Source: Mesorhizobium sp. M1C.F.Ca.ET.210.01.1.1 (GTDB lineage Bacteria > Pseudomonadota > Alphaproteobacteria > Rhizobiales > Rhizobiaceae). From it: a stretch of DNA of 64,000 nucleotides. Where the stretch lies: NCBI RefSeq assembly GCF_004791585.1, contig NZ_SRUU01000008.1, positions 124,001 to 188,000 on the forward strand. The letters run 5' to 3'. The notes beneath the pieces are model-generated. The model had not been told where the DNA came from. It saw only the letters and a list, made by a program, of their open reading frames with translations, and did no database searches. Positions 17,668-29,272 of this stretch are shown one piece after another. The position numbers and the translations under genes are program-made. Numbering within the stretch: the first letter of the stretch is position 1; each line of letters begins with the position of its first letter.

Positions 17668-18156
17668 ATGCCAAGCAACGTCTTCCGCTTCGACGAGAGC
17701 TGGGACATACCGGAAGGGACGCCGCAGGAAGTGTGGGACGTTTTGTCCGACGCCGAGTTGCTGCCGCTCTGGTGGGGCGACGCCTACAAGGAGGTCGAGC
17801 CGCTCGACAGGAAGGGCAAAGGTGTCGTCGGCGCGCGGGCGAGAGCCAGGGCTCGGGGCGCCCTGCCCTACGAGCTGAACTTCATCATCGAGGCGGCCGA
17901 GCTCGAGCCGGGACGTCTGGTGGTGGTGAAGACGTTCGGCGATTTCGATGGCCTGTGGCGGGCGGAACTGTCGCCGTCCGGGACCGGAACGCATGTGAAG
18001 CTCACCTGGCAGGTCATAGTGGAAAGGCCGATCCTCAAATTCCTGGCGCCGCTGCTCAGGCCTGCCTTTGCCTGGAACCACCGCTGGACGACGCCGCGCG
18101 GCGAAGCCGGACTTCGCCGCTATCTGGCCGCGCAAAAGAGCGGCAAGGCGGCATAG
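17668..18156 (+). CDS. SRPBCC (START-like) family protein
   Basis: 162 residues with the helix-grip pattern of polyketide cyclase/dehydratase-like proteins: [20 protein letters not shown] at the start, [16 protein letters not shown], a central [15 protein letters not shown] strand-rich part and a C-terminal helix. These proteins bind hydrophobic ligands; many are of unknown function. The coding frame on the other strand is a shadow. It converges on the acyltransferase gene, whose stop is only about 10 bases away. Confidence 0.78.
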   Translation: MPSNVFRFDESWDIPEGTPQEVWDVLSDAELLPLWWGDAYKEVEPLDRKGKGVVGARARARARGALPYELNFIIEAAELEPGRLVVVKTFGDFDGLWRAELSPSGTGTHVKLTWQVIVERPILKFLAPLLRPAFAWNHRWTTPRGEAGLRRYLAAQKSGKAA

Positions 18157-18165
18157 CCTGCGCCT

Positions 18166-19188
18166 TTACCAATTGCGATTGAGCCAGCCCCGCGCCGGTT
18201 TTTCGACGATATAGTAGCTCGCCAGCGCGCAGGCGAAGACCGCGGCCAGCATCGGGATCGGCGCGGCCCCGCGGTCGTAGACGAATTTGTAGAAGGGCTG
18301 CTGCCAGAGATAGAGCGAATAAGACCATAGCCCCAGCATCACCATCGGCCGCGACGCCAGCACTCCGGTCAGGTAGCCGCCGGCGAAGTCGAGCGTGTTG
18401 ACGGCAAGCGCGAGCAGCGGCACGCCCAACAAATAATGCACGGGCGTCGGCACCGGATCGAGGAACAGCAAGACCGCGCCCGCAGCAGCCGCAAGCGCCA
18501 CATGCTGGTTCCTGAGGAATGCCGGCAGCCGTCCGTCGGCCTTGAGCAGGCAGAGCGCCGCCGACAGCAGGATCGAGGCGATATGAACGTCGGTGCGCCA
18601 GTAGCTTGTCTCGTAGTCCATGCCGAGGACCCAGTAGGAGATGGCGCCGTTGGCCATGGCCAGCACGGAGAGTGCCACCAGCAGCCGCACGACATTTACG
18701 CGCCCTGACACCACAACGCTGATCAGCGCCAGGATGACATAGGAATGCTCTTCAATGGCGAGTGACCAGATATGGTCGAGGGCGCCGGCGCGGTTAACGA
18801 GAATGCCGGCATAGTTGTAGGTGAAGGTCAGCGCCGTCAGCGCCGCCTTCCACTTGAAGGCGATGAAAGTGCCGGAAAGCCCGATCATGGCGGCTATCAC
18901 GAACACCAGCAGCGCCGGATAGATGCGCGAGAAGCGGCGCTTGAAGAATTTCTTCAGCGGAAAGCGCTCGATGAACAGGATCTCGCCCATCAGCCGGCCG
19001 CTGAGCACGAAGAAGAACTCGACGCCGAGCACGCCGAGGTTGATGCCGGGAACCGGAAAGAAGTGGCCGATCAGCACCAGAGCGATCGACAGGCCGCGCC
19101 AGCCGTCGAGATAGGCCAGCCTTGTCCGTGCCGCTTTGTCGGCTGCGGCCCGTGGCAGGACACCGGCCGTCGCGGAGATGTCGGTCAT
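18166..19188 (-). CDS. acyltransferase family 3 (OafA/NodX-like) membrane protein
   Basis: 340 residues from the ATG at 19188, chosen for its AAGGA ribosome site; in-frame upstream residues to 19290 look non-coding. An integral membrane protein with about ten segments. Family marks are LAYLDGWRGLSIALVLIGHF with the catalytic-type His, GVEFFFVLSGRLMGEILF, FFKRRFSRIYPAL and HIWSLAIEEHSY. Such enzymes O-acylate cell-surface glycans, lipopolysaccharide or Nod-type molecules at the inner membrane. Which glycan is modified here cannot be told. Confidence 0.88.
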   Translation of the reverse strand: MTDISATAGVLPRAAADKAARTRLAYLDGWRGLSIALVLIGHFFPVPGINLGVLGVEFFFVLSGRLMGEILFIERFPLKKFFKRRFSRIYPALLVFVIAAMIGLSGTFIAFKWKAALTALTFTYNYAGILVNRAGALDHIWSLAIEEHSYVILALISVVVSGRVNVVRLLVALSVLAMANGAISYWVLGMDYETSYWRTDVHIASILLSAALCLLKADGRLPAFLRNQHVALAAAAGAVLLFLDPVPTPVHYLLGVPLLALAVNTLDFAGGYLTGVLASRPMVMLGLWSYSLYLWQQPFYKFVYDRGAAPIPMLAAVFACALASYYIVEKPARGWLNRNW

Positions 19189-19340
19189 GCCGTCCTTCGC
19201 AACTCGATGGCCCCCGGCACGGATAGCCGTGCCTGGAACCGCTTCGTTTCCCGCCGCGTTTATTTTGCAGTGCGGGATAATATTGTGCAAGTGCGAAGCC
19301 GCGAATTCTCAGGTAATTCCCGCCAAGTGGTTGCGAATAC

Positions 19341-19369
19341 AAAAGGAAAAGGGGCCGCGACGGCCCCTT
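19341..19369 (-). terminator. intrinsic terminator of the cox operon
   Basis: Stem AAGGGGCCG/CGGCCCCTT with a CGA loop (19349-19369). On the minus strand it is followed by a T-rich tract (TTTTCCTTTTG), 24 bases after the coxM-like stop at 19393. Good rho-independent terminator. Confidence 0.75.
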
Positions 19370-19392
19370 CCTTTCACTCCGCCGGAGAGCGT

Positions 19393-20190
19393 TCAGGCGT
19401 TGGCAGCGGCTACTGCGCGTCTTGCCATCACCGCGATCAGATTGGCGCGATAGTCGGCAGAGGCATGGATGTCGCTCATCAAGCCCTTTGCCGGCACTTT
19501 GAGGCCGTCGAGCGCCGAGGCGTCGAAATTCTTCGCCAGCGCCGCTTCGATTTCCTTGGAGCGGAAGACGCCATCGTCGCCGGCGCCGGTGACCGCCGCC
19601 CTCACCCCTTCCTTGCCCTTGGTCACGAACACCCCGACGATCGCGTAGCGCGAAGCCGGGTTGCGGAATTTTTGATAAGCCGCCTTGGCAGGCGCGGTGA
19701 AGGTCACCGCTGTGATGATCTCGCCCTCCTTCAACGCTGTCTCGAACAGCCCCTTGAAGAATTTGTCGGCAGCAATCTGGCGCTTGTTGGTGACGATGGT
19801 CGCTCCCAATGCCAGCAGCGCCGCCGGATAGTCGGCCGCCGGATCGTTGTTGGCGATCGAGCCGCCGATCGTGCCCTTGTAGCGCACTGCCGGGTCGCCG
19901 ATCAGCGAAGCCATATGCGCGAGCGCCGGGCAGGCCTTCTTGAGCTTTTCGTCGTTGGAGACATCGTAGTGCGTCGTCGCGGCACCGATGGTGACCGTCT
20001 TGCCGGACACCTTGACGCCCTGCAGGTCCTTCAGCCGCGACACGTCGACCAGATCGGAAGGAGCGGCAAGCCGCGTCTTCATGGCCGGAATCAGCGTCAT
20101 GCCGCCGGAGAGCAGCTTGGCATCGCCCCTCTTCAACAATTTGGCGGCGTCAGCGACCGAGGCGGCGCGATGGTAATTGACCGAATACAT
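19393..20190 (-). CDS. coxM: FAD-binding medium subunit of a CO-dehydrogenase/xanthine-oxidase-type enzyme
   Basis: 265 residues, the flavoprotein subunit of a molybdenum hydroxylase. FAD-binding marks are LLSGGMTLIPAMKTRLAAPS near the start, VTIGAATTHYDV and the TIGGSIANNDPAADYPAALL motif, the second FAD loop. A C-terminal CO-dehydrogenase flavoprotein domain follows (TAPAKAAYQKFRNPASRYAI). It passes electrons from the iron-sulphur subunit to an acceptor. Last gene of the S-L-M operon, 12 bases after coxL and before a clear terminator. The substrate depends on the large subunit, which is of form II type. Confidence 0.9.
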   Translation of the reverse strand: MYSVNYHRAASVADAAKLLKRGDAKLLSGGMTLIPAMKTRLAAPSDLVDVSRLKDLQGVKVSGKTVTIGAATTHYDVSNDEKLKKACPALAHMASLIGDPAVRYKGTIGGSIANNDPAADYPAALLALGATIVTNKRQIAADKFFKGLFETALKEGEIITAVTFTAPAKAAYQKFRNPASRYAIVGVFVTKGKEGVRAAVTGAGDDGVFRSKEIEAALAKNFDASALDGLKVPAKGLMSDIHASADYRANLIAVMARRAVAAANA

Positions 20191-20202
20191 CTTTGCTCCT
20201 CC

Positions 20203-22551
20203 TCAGTGCTTCTTGGCGCGAATGGCCGACCACACGGTCGACGGCGATGCCGGCATGGCGATGTCGACGACGCCGAGCGCGTCGGTGATGGCGTTGATCA
20301 CCGCCGGCGGCGAGCCGATGGCGCCGGCCTCGCCGCAGCCCTTGATACCCAGAGGATTGCTGGGGCAAGGCGTGTTCGAGGTCGAGACCTTGAACGACGG
20401 CAGGTCGTCGGCGCGGGGCATCGTATAATCCATATAACTCGCCGTCAGCAGCTGCCCGCTGGCGTCATAATGGGCGCCTTCCAGCAGCGCCTGGCCGACG
20501 CCCTGCGCGATGCCGCCATGCACCTGCCCTTCGACGATCATCGGATTGATGATGTTGCCGAAATCGTCCGCCGCGACGAACTGGACAATTTCGGTGACGC
20601 CGGTCTCCGGGTCGATCTCGACCTCGCTGATGTAGCAGCCGGCCGGGAAGGTGAAGTTCGCCGGATCGTAGAAGGCAGTCTCCTTGAGGCCCGGCTCCAT
20701 GCCTGCCGGCAGGTTGTGCGCGGTGTAGGCGGCGAGCGCCACCTGGAACCACGGCAGGCTCTTGTCGGTGCCGGCGACCTTGACCTCGCCGTTCTCGATG
20801 ACGATGTCGCCCTCATCGGCCTCGAGCAGATGCGCCGCGATCTTCTTCGCCTTGGCCTCGACCTTGTCGAGGGCCTTGACGAGCGCCGACAAGCCTACAG
20901 CGCCCGAGCGCGAGCCGTAGGTGCCCATGCCCATCTGTACTTTGTCGGTGTCGCCATGGACGATCGAGACCGAATCGATCGGCACGCCGAAGCGCTGGTT
21001 GACCACTTGTGCGAAGGTCGTCTCGTGGCCTTGGCCATGGCTGTGCGAGCCGGTCAGCACCTCGATGGTGCCGATGGCGTTGACCCGCACTTCCGCCGAT
21101 TCCCAGAGACCGACACCGGCGCCGAGCGAACCGACCGCCGCCGACGGAGCGATGCCGCAGGCCTCGATGTAGCAGCTCATGCCGATGCCGCGCAGCTTGC
21201 CGCGCTTGGCGGCCTCCGCCTTCCTCTTGGTGAAACCGGCATAGTCGGCCGCCTTCATCGCCGCGTCGAGCGAGGCGGCATAGTCGCCGGCATCATAGTT
21301 CATGATCACCGGCGTCTGGTGCGGGAAGGACGTGATGAAGTTCTTGCGTCTCAATTCCGCCGGCGACACGGCAAGCTCGCGCGCGGCCGTCTCCATCGTT
21401 CGCTCCAGAAGATAGGTCGCTTCAGGACGCCCGGCCCCACGATAGGCGTCCACCGGTGCGGTGTTGGTGTAGACGGTGCGCACATTGGCGTGAATGGCCG
21501 GAATGTTGTACTGGCCCGACAGCAGAGTGGCGTAGAGATAGGTCGGCACGCAGGACGAGAACAGCGACATGTAGGCGCCGAGATTGGCTATCGTGTCGAC
21601 CCTGAGGCCCGTGATCCGATTGTCCTTGTCGAAGGCCATTTCCACCGTCGAGACATGGTCGCGGCCGTGCGCGTCGGCGAGGAAGCTCTCCGTGCGGTCG
21701 GCGACCCATTTGACTGGAACGCCGGTCTTCTTCGACGCCCAAAGGCAAACGATCTCTTCCGGATAGATGTAGATCTTGGAGCCGAAGCCGCCACCGACGT
21801 CGGGCGCGATCACCCTGAGCTTGTTCTCCGGCGCGACATTGTAGAAGGCACTCATCACCAGCCGCGCGACATGCGGGTTCTGCGAGGTTGTCCAGCAGGT
21901 GTAGTGGTCCTCGGCCTTGTCGTAGTGGCCAAGCGCCGCGCGCGGCTCCATGGCGTTCGGCACCAGGCGGTTGTTGACGATCTTCATGCGCGTGACGTGC
22001 GCCGCCGACTTGATCGCGGCGTCGGTTGCCTTGCCGTCGCCGATCTCCCAGTCGAAGATCAGATTGTTCTCGGCCTCGGCATGAATCTGCGGCGCGCCCT
22101 TTTCGAGCGCCTTGGTCGCCTCGACCACCGCCTTCAGTTCCTTGTAGGTGATCTCGACCGCTTCCGCGGCATCGCGCGCCTGGCCCTTGGTGTCGGCGAT
22201 GACGATGACGACGGCGTCGCCGACATAGCGCACCTTGTCGACCGCGAGCGGCGACCAGGCACCCATCTTCATCGGCGTGCCGTCCTTGGAATGGATCATC
22301 CAGCCGCAGATCAGGTTGCCGATGCCGTCGGCCTTGAGCTCCTTGCCCGTCAGCACGCCGACGACGCCGGGCATGGCTTGCGCCTGCCTGACGTCGATCT
22401 TCTTGATCTGCGCGTGCGCGTGCGGGCTGCGCACGAACACCGCATGCTTCATGCCGGGAACCACCATGTCGTCGACATAGCGGCCGCCCCCGGTGATGAA
22501 CCTCTTGTCTTCCTTGCGCGCCACGCGAGCGCCGACACCTTCGATACCCAT
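20203..22551 (-). CDS. coxL: molybdopterin-binding large subunit, form II CoxL-like
   Basis: 782 residues of the xanthine dehydrogenase/CO dehydrogenase large-subunit family: Mo-cofactor binding [14 protein letters not shown], the active-site loop [20 protein letters not shown], and later [18 protein letters not shown] and [20 protein letters not shown] with the catalytic Glu near the C-terminus. The AYRGAGR loop marks form II (the form I CO dehydrogenase loop is AYXCSFR with a Cys bound to Cu). Genuine CO oxidation is therefore uncertain, and other aldehydes or heterocycles are possible. Gene order coxS-coxL-coxM is usual for form II clusters. Confidence 0.92.
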   Translation of the reverse strand: MGIEGVGARVARKEDKRFITGGGRYVDDMVVPGMKHAVFVRSPHAHAQIKKIDVRQAQAMPGVVGVLTGKELKADGIGNLICGWMIHSKDGTPMKMGAWSPLAVDKVRYVGDAVVIVIADTKGQARDAAEAVEITYKELKAVVEATKALEKGAPQIHAEAENNLIFDWEIGDGKATDAAIKSAAHVTRMKIVNNRLVPNAMEPRAALGHYDKAEDHYTCWTTSQNPHVARLVMSAFYNVAPENKLRVIAPDVGGGFGSKIYIYPEEIVCLWASKKTGVPVKWVADRTESFLADAHGRDHVSTVEMAFDKDNRITGLRVDTIANLGAYMSLFSSCVPTYLYATLLSGQYNIPAIHANVRTVYTNTAPVDAYRGAGRPEATYLLERTMETAARELAVSPAELRRKNFITSFPHQTPVIMNYDAGDYAASLDAAMKAADYAGFTKRKAEAAKRGKLRGIGMSCYIEACGIAPSAAVGSLGAGVGLWESAEVRVNAIGTIEVLTGSHSHGQGHETTFAQVVNQRFGVPIDSVSIVHGDTDKVQMGMGTYGSRSGAVGLSALVKALDKVEAKAKKIAAHLLEADEGDIVIENGEVKVAGTDKSLPWFQVALAAYTAHNLPAGMEPGLKETAFYDPANFTFPAGCYISEVEIDPETGVTEIVQFVAADDFGNIINPMIVEGQVHGGIAQGVGQALLEGAHYDASGQLLTASYMDYTMPRADDLPSFKVSTSNTPCPSNPLGIKGCGEAGAIGSPPAVINAITDALGVVDIAMPASPSTVWSAIRAKKH

Positions 22552-22650
22552 CAGAAATTCCTCCGGAATTTAGGGAGTGGTGAGTAGGGCTTAGGCCGTA
22601 GGGAATTTGCTCCTAATCCCTATTGCCCACTGCCTACTGCCATATCCATC

Positions 22651-23151
22651 TCACGCTGCCTGTCTGGCCTTGCCCTTGGCGCCCTTCGCCATTGCTTGCG
22701 ACGCAGCGAGGATCGCCTTCACGATGTTGTGGTAGCCGGTGCAGCGGCAGATATTGCCATCGAGCTCGGCGCGCACGGTGGCCTCGTCTAGGCCTTGCGG
22801 ATGGCGTGCGATCATATCCGTCGCCGTCATGATCATGCCCGGCGTGCAGAAGCCGCATTGCAGCCCGTGATGTTCCTTGAACGCCGCCTGAACCGGATGC
22901 AGGTCGGCGCCGTTTGCCAGCCCCTCGATGGTGACGATGGTCGACCCCGAAGCCTGCACGGCGAGCATCGAGCAGGATTTCACCGCCCTGCCGTCAACAT
23001 GCACCACGCACGTGCCGCATTGCGAGGTATCGCAGCCGACATGGGTGCCGGTGAGACCAAGGTTTTCTCTCAGGAAATGCACCAGCAGCGTTCGGTCTTC
23101 GACGCTCCCGCTGACCCGCTTCCCATTCACCGTGAACGAAACGTCCGACAT
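22651..23151 (-). CDS. coxS: 2Fe-2S small subunit of the CO-dehydrogenase-like enzyme
   Basis: 166 residues with two [2Fe-2S] centres: the plant-ferredoxin type [20 protein letters not shown] followed by Cys, and the all-helical domain with CGFCTPGM and CRCTGYHNI. It relays electrons from the Mo centre to FAD. It opens the minus-strand operon; the spacer to coxL (22552-22650) is 99 bases and holds no gene, only short direct and inverted GGGA/TCCC words. The promoter should lie in 23152-23300. Confidence 0.92.
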   Translation of the reverse strand: MSDVSFTVNGKRVSGSVEDRTLLVHFLRENLGLTGTHVGCDTSQCGTCVVHVDGRAVKSCSMLAVQASGSTIVTIEGLANGADLHPVQAAFKEHHGLQCGFCTPGMIMTATDMIARHPQGLDEATVRAELDGNICRCTGYHNIVKAILAASQAMAKGAKGKARQAA

Positions 23152-23595
23152 GCAACCTCCCCTGGGTATAACCTTGGTTTATCGCGTTGCCGATGCCGTG
23201 CTGAAGCTTCGGCAGTGCGTTATTGCCATACCGTACAACGGGCAAAACAGCGCTGCCAGCGCCGGCTCCATTGTACTTTCGATCATGGCAAAAACGCTGT
23301 GCAGCGCAGCAACCGTCCCCATTGCCAAACGCGGGATTGAAGGCAAAGATGGCCTCCGACGCACGCGTGCCTGACACGCACAAAAAAAGACACGCACAAA
23401 AACAGCGTTGGAGGAATTGCAGGAGAAGGCAAGCTGGCCAGCTCGAGCACGCGCTACGCATGCGGCCTCTCGGCGCTCACCACGGATGAGCCCGACCCAG
23501 ATGCTTTTGCCGAGGCCATTGCGGCCGAAGCGGCAGCCGTCGACGCCGGTTTCGCGCTGCTGTTCTTCTCCCAAAGCCTTGTCGACGCATCGACA
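23152..23595. other. intergenic region between coxS and the FIST gene, with uncertain gene start
   Basis: The first ~190 bases hold no convincing gene and should contain the divergent promoters. After the in-frame stop at 23338-23340 the FIST frame stays open up to the gene, but it has no ATG, GTG or TTG before 23596. FIST-like coding (STRYACGLSALTTDEPDPDA) is already readable from about 23440. An A-rich run lies at 23381-23404. Confidence 0.6.
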
Positions 23596-24603
23596 TTGGC
23601 GGATGCGCTGAAGCTGCATGCGCCCTCGCTTGCCTATGCCGGCTGCTCGACCGCCGGCGAGATCACGCCGCAAGGGTTGGAGGAAGGCCATCTGCTTGCA
23701 CTGCTTTTGCCGTCGGCGTCATTTTCGACCGTCAGCACCATGGTCGAGAACCTCTCCTCCTCCAGCATGGATGCGATCACCGGCGAGGTCGCGGCGCTAC
23801 GGCGCCTGCTGCGCGGCCGAGCCAGCCAGGAACGGGCGAAGAGCGTCTTTGCTCTGTGCTTCATCGACGGGCTTTCCTATGCCGAAGAAGCGGTGACCTC
23901 GGCTATCCACTGGGGGCTGGACGACATCCCGCTCATCGGCGGCTCGGCGGGCGACGATCTGAAATTCCAGACGACCAGTCTGATCTCGAACGGCAAGGTC
24001 ACTTCTGATAGCGCCATCATTGTGCTGATCGCCACCGAAGTCCCCTTCCACGTCTTCAAGACCGACAATTTCATCCCCACCGACGAGAAGCTGGTGGTGA
24101 CGGCCTCCGATCCCGACCATCGCATCGTCAGCGAATTCAACGCCACCAACGCAGCGGAGGAATATGCCGCCTCCGTCGGCATCGTGCCGCATATGCTGAC
24201 ACCCTTGAGCTTTGCCTCCCACCCTGTCGTGGTGAAGGTGGGGGGCGAATATTATTGCCGCTCGATCCAGCGCATGCATCCCGACGGCTCGCTGTCGTTC
24301 TTCTGCGCCATCGAGGACGGTGTCGTTCTGTCCATCGCGCAGCCGAAGAACATGGTGGAAGCGACGCGGGCCGCCCTGCTAGACGTCGAGCGCAAGCTCG
24401 GCGGCATCGATATGGTGCTCGGCTTCGACTGCGTGCTGCGCAGGCTCGACGCACGCAACCGCCAGGTCTTCCGCGAGATTTCCGAACTCTACCGGACCAA
24501 CAACGTCATCGGTTTCGGCACCTATGGCGAGCAGTACCGCTCGATGCATCTCAACCAGACCTTTACCGGCATCGCCTTCGGCGAGCGCCAGGCGGCCGAG
24601 TGA
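23596..24603 (+). CDS. FIST-domain sensor protein (NosP-like candidate)
   Basis: At least 335 residues. The FIST N domain is marked by LAYAGCSTAGEITPQGLEEG and IHWGLDDIPLIGGSAGDDLK, the FIST C domain by VLGFDCVLRRLDARNRQVF and NNVIGFGTYGEQYRSMHLNQ. FIST proteins are small-ligand sensors; NosP of Pseudomonas binds haem and nitric oxide and works with the hybrid kinase NahK. Here the next gene, 9 bases on, is a hybrid kinase of the same type. The listed start is a TTG; homology extends about 50 codons upstream in the same frame, where no canonical start exists, so the true start is in doubt or the 5' end is frameshifted. Confidence 0.75.
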   Translation: MADALKLHAPSLAYAGCSTAGEITPQGLEEGHLLALLLPSASFSTVSTMVENLSSSSMDAITGEVAALRRLLRGRASQERAKSVFALCFIDGLSYAEEAVTSAIHWGLDDIPLIGGSAGDDLKFQTTSLISNGKVTSDSAIIVLIATEVPFHVFKTDNFIPTDEKLVVTASDPDHRIVSEFNATNAAEEYAASVGIVPHMLTPLSFASHPVVVKVGGEYYCRSIQRMHPDGSLSFFCAIEDGVVLSIAQPKNMVEATRAALLDVERKLGGIDMVLGFDCVLRRLDARNRQVFREISELYRTNNVIGFGTYGEQYRSMHLNQTFTGIAFGERQAAE

Positions 24604-24612
24604 GCAAACCGC

Positions 24613-25953
24613 ATGCCGCTCCAGAAAATCGACGACATCGAGAAGCTGAAGAAGATCAACGCCGCCCTGGTCAGCCGCGTCGAGCGCTCGATGGATCAGC
24701 AGGGCAACGCCTTCTCTTTGTTCCAGACCGCGATCTCGCTGGAGAACCGGGTGCGCACCCGCACGGAGGAACTGCATGCGACGCTGCGGCGGCTTGAGCA
24801 GTCGAACGTCGATCTCGTCGCGGCCAAGGAAACGGCCGAGCTGGCGAACCTTTCCAAGACCAGGTTCCTCGCCGCCGCCAGCCACGACGTGCTGCAGCCG
24901 CTCAACGCCGCTCACCTGTCGGTCTCGGCGCTGGCCGAAGTCCAGACCAGCGATGAGGGCAGAAAGCTGGTGCGCCAGGTCGAGCGCTCGCTGGAGACGA
25001 TGGAAGACCTGCTGCGCACGCTTCTCGACATCTCCAAGCTCGACGCCGGCGTGGTACAGCCCGAAATCGGCGATGTCAGCCTGGAGGCACTGTTTTCCTC
25101 CCTGCGCTCGGATTTCCTGCCCGAAGCGGAGAAGAAGTGCCTGTCGCTGAAGTTCCGGCCGGTCAATGTCGTCGTCCGCTCCGACCGCACGCTGCTGCGC
25201 CGCATCCTGCAGAACATCCTGTCCAACGCGCTGCGCTACACCCGCTCCGGCGGCGTTCTGGTAGGCACCAGGCATCGCGGCGACACGATACGCATCGATG
25301 TAGCCGACACCGGCTGCGGCATCCCGGACGACCAGCGCGAGGCGGTGTTCGAAGAATTCCACCGCGGAACGTCCACCCTGACGGACGCGGGCCTGGCAGG
25401 CGGCCTTGGCCTTGGCCTCGCTATCGTGCGCCGCATGGCGGCCGCGCTCGGGCATCCCGTCACCTTTTCCTCGAAGGTCGGACGCGGCACGATCTTCCAC
25501 ATCGACGTGCCGGTTGGAATGCTCCAGGCGACCGAGCAAGCCACGGGCGCCGGCGACATGGAACGTCCGCGCGGCTACGGTCTGTTCGGCACCAAGGTGC
25601 TGCTGGTCGAGAACGACGCCGATGTGCTGAGCGCCATGACCTCGCTGCTCGAGCGCTGGCAATGCCTGGTGCGCGCCGCGACCTCGACTGACGACGCGCT
25701 CGACCTCATCGGCGACACCGCCTGGGTGCCCGACATCATCATCGCCGACCAGCATCTCGACGGCGGCGACCTCGGCACGGCCACGATAGCCGAAGTGCGC
25801 GACTATCTCGGCCGCCCCGTGCCGGCGCTGATCGTCACCGCCGACGGCTCCGAGCTCGTCGCCAAAGCCGCCCGCGCCGCCGGCATCGAGCTGATGCGCA
25901 AACCGCTGAAACCGGCGCAACTGCGCGCGCTATTGGCGCATCTTCTGGCTTAG
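24613..25953 (+). CDS. soluble hybrid histidine kinase with C-terminal receiver (NahK-like)
   Basis: 446 residues: N-terminal coiled coil (about 35-80), dimerisation/phosphotransfer helix with FLAAASHDVLQPLNAAHL (His91), catalytic ATPase with N-box LQNILSNALRY (199-209), G1 DTGCGIPD and G2 GGLGLGLAIVRR, then a receiver domain (from about 326) with phospho-Asp379 in IIIADQHLDGG. No membrane segment, so it probably depends on the FIST protein for its signal. The SHDVLQPLNAA form of the H-box is typical of the NahK group. The likely partner is the convergent LuxR-type regulator just downstream. Confidence 0.88.
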   Translation: MPLQKIDDIEKLKKINAALVSRVERSMDQQGNAFSLFQTAISLENRVRTRTEELHATLRRLEQSNVDLVAAKETAELANLSKTRFLAAASHDVLQPLNAAHLSVSALAEVQTSDEGRKLVRQVERSLETMEDLLRTLLDISKLDAGVVQPEIGDVSLEALFSSLRSDFLPEAEKKCLSLKFRPVNVVVRSDRTLLRRILQNILSNALRYTRSGGVLVGTRHRGDTIRIDVADTGCGIPDDQREAVFEEFHRGTSTLTDAGLAGGLGLGLAIVRRMAAALGHPVTFSSKVGRGTIFHIDVPVGMLQATEQATGAGDMERPRGYGLFGTKVLLVENDADVLSAMTSLLERWQCLVRAATSTDDALDLIGDTAWVPDIIIADQHLDGGDLGTATIAEVRDYLGRPVPALIVTADGSELVAKAARAAGIELMRKPLKPAQLRALLAHLLA

Positions 25954-25959
25954 AAACCC

Positions 25960-26643
25960 TCAAAACCCCGCCTGGTCCCGGAACAGCTCCGCATTGTCGA
26001 GCTTCGAGACCTCGATCACCGCTTGCGTCCGGCTATACACATTGAGCTTGCGCAAAATCTCCGAGACATGGGCCTTCACCGTGGTCTCGCCCACCTGCAG
26101 CTCATAGGCGATCTGCTTGTTGAGCATGCCCTGGCGCAGCATCTGCAGTACCCTGAGCTGCTGCGGCGTCAGCCTGGCCAGGCGCTGCACCATGTCGGCG
26201 CGATCGGTGCTGTCGGGGTCCGGCGGCTGTCCCTCGTAGTTTTCCGGCACATAGACGGCGCCGTCCATCACCGAGCGGATGGCGGCGGCGAGGTCGCTCT
26301 TGCGCGCCGATTTCGGGATGAAGCCGGCCGCGCCATAGGACAGCGCCTCGGAAATGATCTTCGGCTCCTCATAGCCCGACACGATCACCACCGGCAGCCG
26401 CGGATAGCGGGTCCTAAGCTGCAACAGTCCCTCGAAACCGTGCACGTCGGGCATGCTGAGATCGAGCAGCGCGAGGTCGAACGGCTTTGCGTCTGCAAGG
26501 AGCTCGATCGCTTCAGCGATCGAGCGCGCCTCGACCGTGTCGACGTCCGGATAGGCCATCTGCACGGCGCTGTGCAGCGCCTCGCGAAACAGCGGATGGT
26601 CGTCGATGATCAGGAAGCGGGCGCGATCGTTGACGGCGGTCAT
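25960..26643 (-). CDS. NarL/LuxR-family response regulator
   Basis: 227 residues. Receiver domain 1-125 with acidic pair DD (14-15), phospho-acceptor Asp61 in LALLDLSMPD and the later VIVSGYEEPK and GFIPKSAR (Lys). The C-terminal LuxR helix-turn-helix reads LTPQQLRVLQMLRQGMLNKQ followed by IAYELQVGETTVKAHVSEIL. It converges on the hybrid kinase with only 6 bases between stops, the usual layout for a cognate pair transcribed from both ends. Its promoter lies in 26644-26850. Confidence 0.9.
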   Translation of the reverse strand: MTAVNDRARFLIIDDHPLFREALHSAVQMAYPDVDTVEARSIAEAIELLADAKPFDLALLDLSMPDVHGFEGLLQLRTRYPRLPVVIVSGYEEPKIISEALSYGAAGFIPKSARKSDLAAAIRSVMDGAVYVPENYEGQPPDPDSTDRADMVQRLARLTPQQLRVLQMLRQGMLNKQIAYELQVGETTVKAHVSEILRKLNVYSRTQAVIEVSKLDNAELFRDQAGF

Positions 26644-26851
26644 TGCATTGGTTCGGGCATCGGTTCGGTTTCAGCCGGCACAGGATAGTCCCGTGACCAT
26701 CGCCAGATTATTGGCAAATAGTATATCGCCCGATGATACCGCGCATTGTCGTGCAAACGACAGGGCCAATGTTTTCAGGGCCATAGAGCCTTGCCCGTCC
26801 GTCGAAATCGGCCGAAGGTGCAAACGATCCATGCCAGCGCAGAGACAGCCC

Positions 26852-27550
<699 letters not shown>

Positions 27551-27554
27551 TCCG

Positions 27555-28205
27555 ATGAGCGACCTAGTCCTTCACAATTACTATCGCTCCTCCACCTCCT
27601 ACCGGGTGCGGATCGCGCTGGAGATGAAGGGGCTTAGCTACACCTATGTGCCGCATCATTTGCGCCACGGCGAGCATCTCGAAGCCGCCTATCTCGCGGT
27701 CAACCCGCAAGGTCTGGTGCCGGCGCTGGTGCTGGACGGCGGCACGCTTTTGACCCAGTCGCTGGCGATCATCGAATACCTCGACGAGATCGCGCCCGAG
27801 CCGCCGCTGCTGCCGAAGGACGCTTTGGGACGCGCCCGCGTCAGGATGCTGGCGCAGATGATCGCCTGCGACATCCATCCGGTGAACAATCTGCGCGTGC
27901 TCACCTCACTGCGCACACTGTTCGGCGCCGGCGACGAAGATGTCGTCAACTGGTTCCGGCACTGGGTGAACGAAGGTTTCCAGCCGCTTGAAAAGATCCT
28001 TGCCTCGTCGCCCGCGACCGCCACATTCTGCCATGGCGATTCGCCGGGGCTGGCCGATATCTGCCTCGCCGCCCAGGTCACCAACAACGCCCGCTTCGGC
28101 GTCGACATGGCGCCCTACCCGGTCATCTCGCGCATCCACGCCGCCTGCATGGCGCTGCCGGCCTTCCAGAAAGCCGCGCCGCAGAACCAGATCGATGCTG
28201 AATAA
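27555..28205 (+). CDS. maiA: maleylacetoacetate/maleylpyruvate isomerase (zeta-class GST)
   Basis: 216 residues from the ATG at 27555. The zeta-class signature RSSTSYRVRIALEMKGLSY carries the S-S-x-S-x-R-V-R-I glutathione site, followed by VNPQGLVPALVLDGG and LTQSLAIIEYLDE. The helical C-domain contains DIHPVNNLRVL and the GLADICLAAQ segment. The enzyme does glutathione-dependent cis-trans isomerisation of maleyl- to fumaryl- compounds. Coupled to the hydrolase gene upstream. Whether the substrate is maleylacetoacetate or maleylpyruvate is not decided; the small hydrolase favours the latter. Confidence 0.9.
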   Translation: MSDLVLHNYYRSSTSYRVRIALEMKGLSYTYVPHHLRHGEHLEAAYLAVNPQGLVPALVLDGGTLLTQSLAIIEYLDEIAPEPPLLPKDALGRARVRMLAQMIACDIHPVNNLRVLTSLRTLFGAGDEDVVNWFRHWVNEGFQPLEKILASSPATATFCHGDSPGLADICLAAQVTNNARFGVDMAPYPVISRIHAACMALPAFQKAAPQNQIDAE

Positions 28206-28223
28206 TCCGCTGAAGGACTTCCC

Positions 28224-29267
<1,044 letters not shown>

Positions 29268-29272
29268 GAGTC

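Noticed and set aside
18772..22587. Very long open frame (about 1270 codons) on the plus strand across the cox genes
   Set aside because: It is antisense to the acyltransferase, coxM and coxL; its translation is Arg/His/Asp-rich without domains, a usual shadow in GC-rich DNA.
24379..25920. 513-codon minus-strand frame opposite the hybrid kinase
   Set aside because: Shadow of the kinase; no motif of its own.
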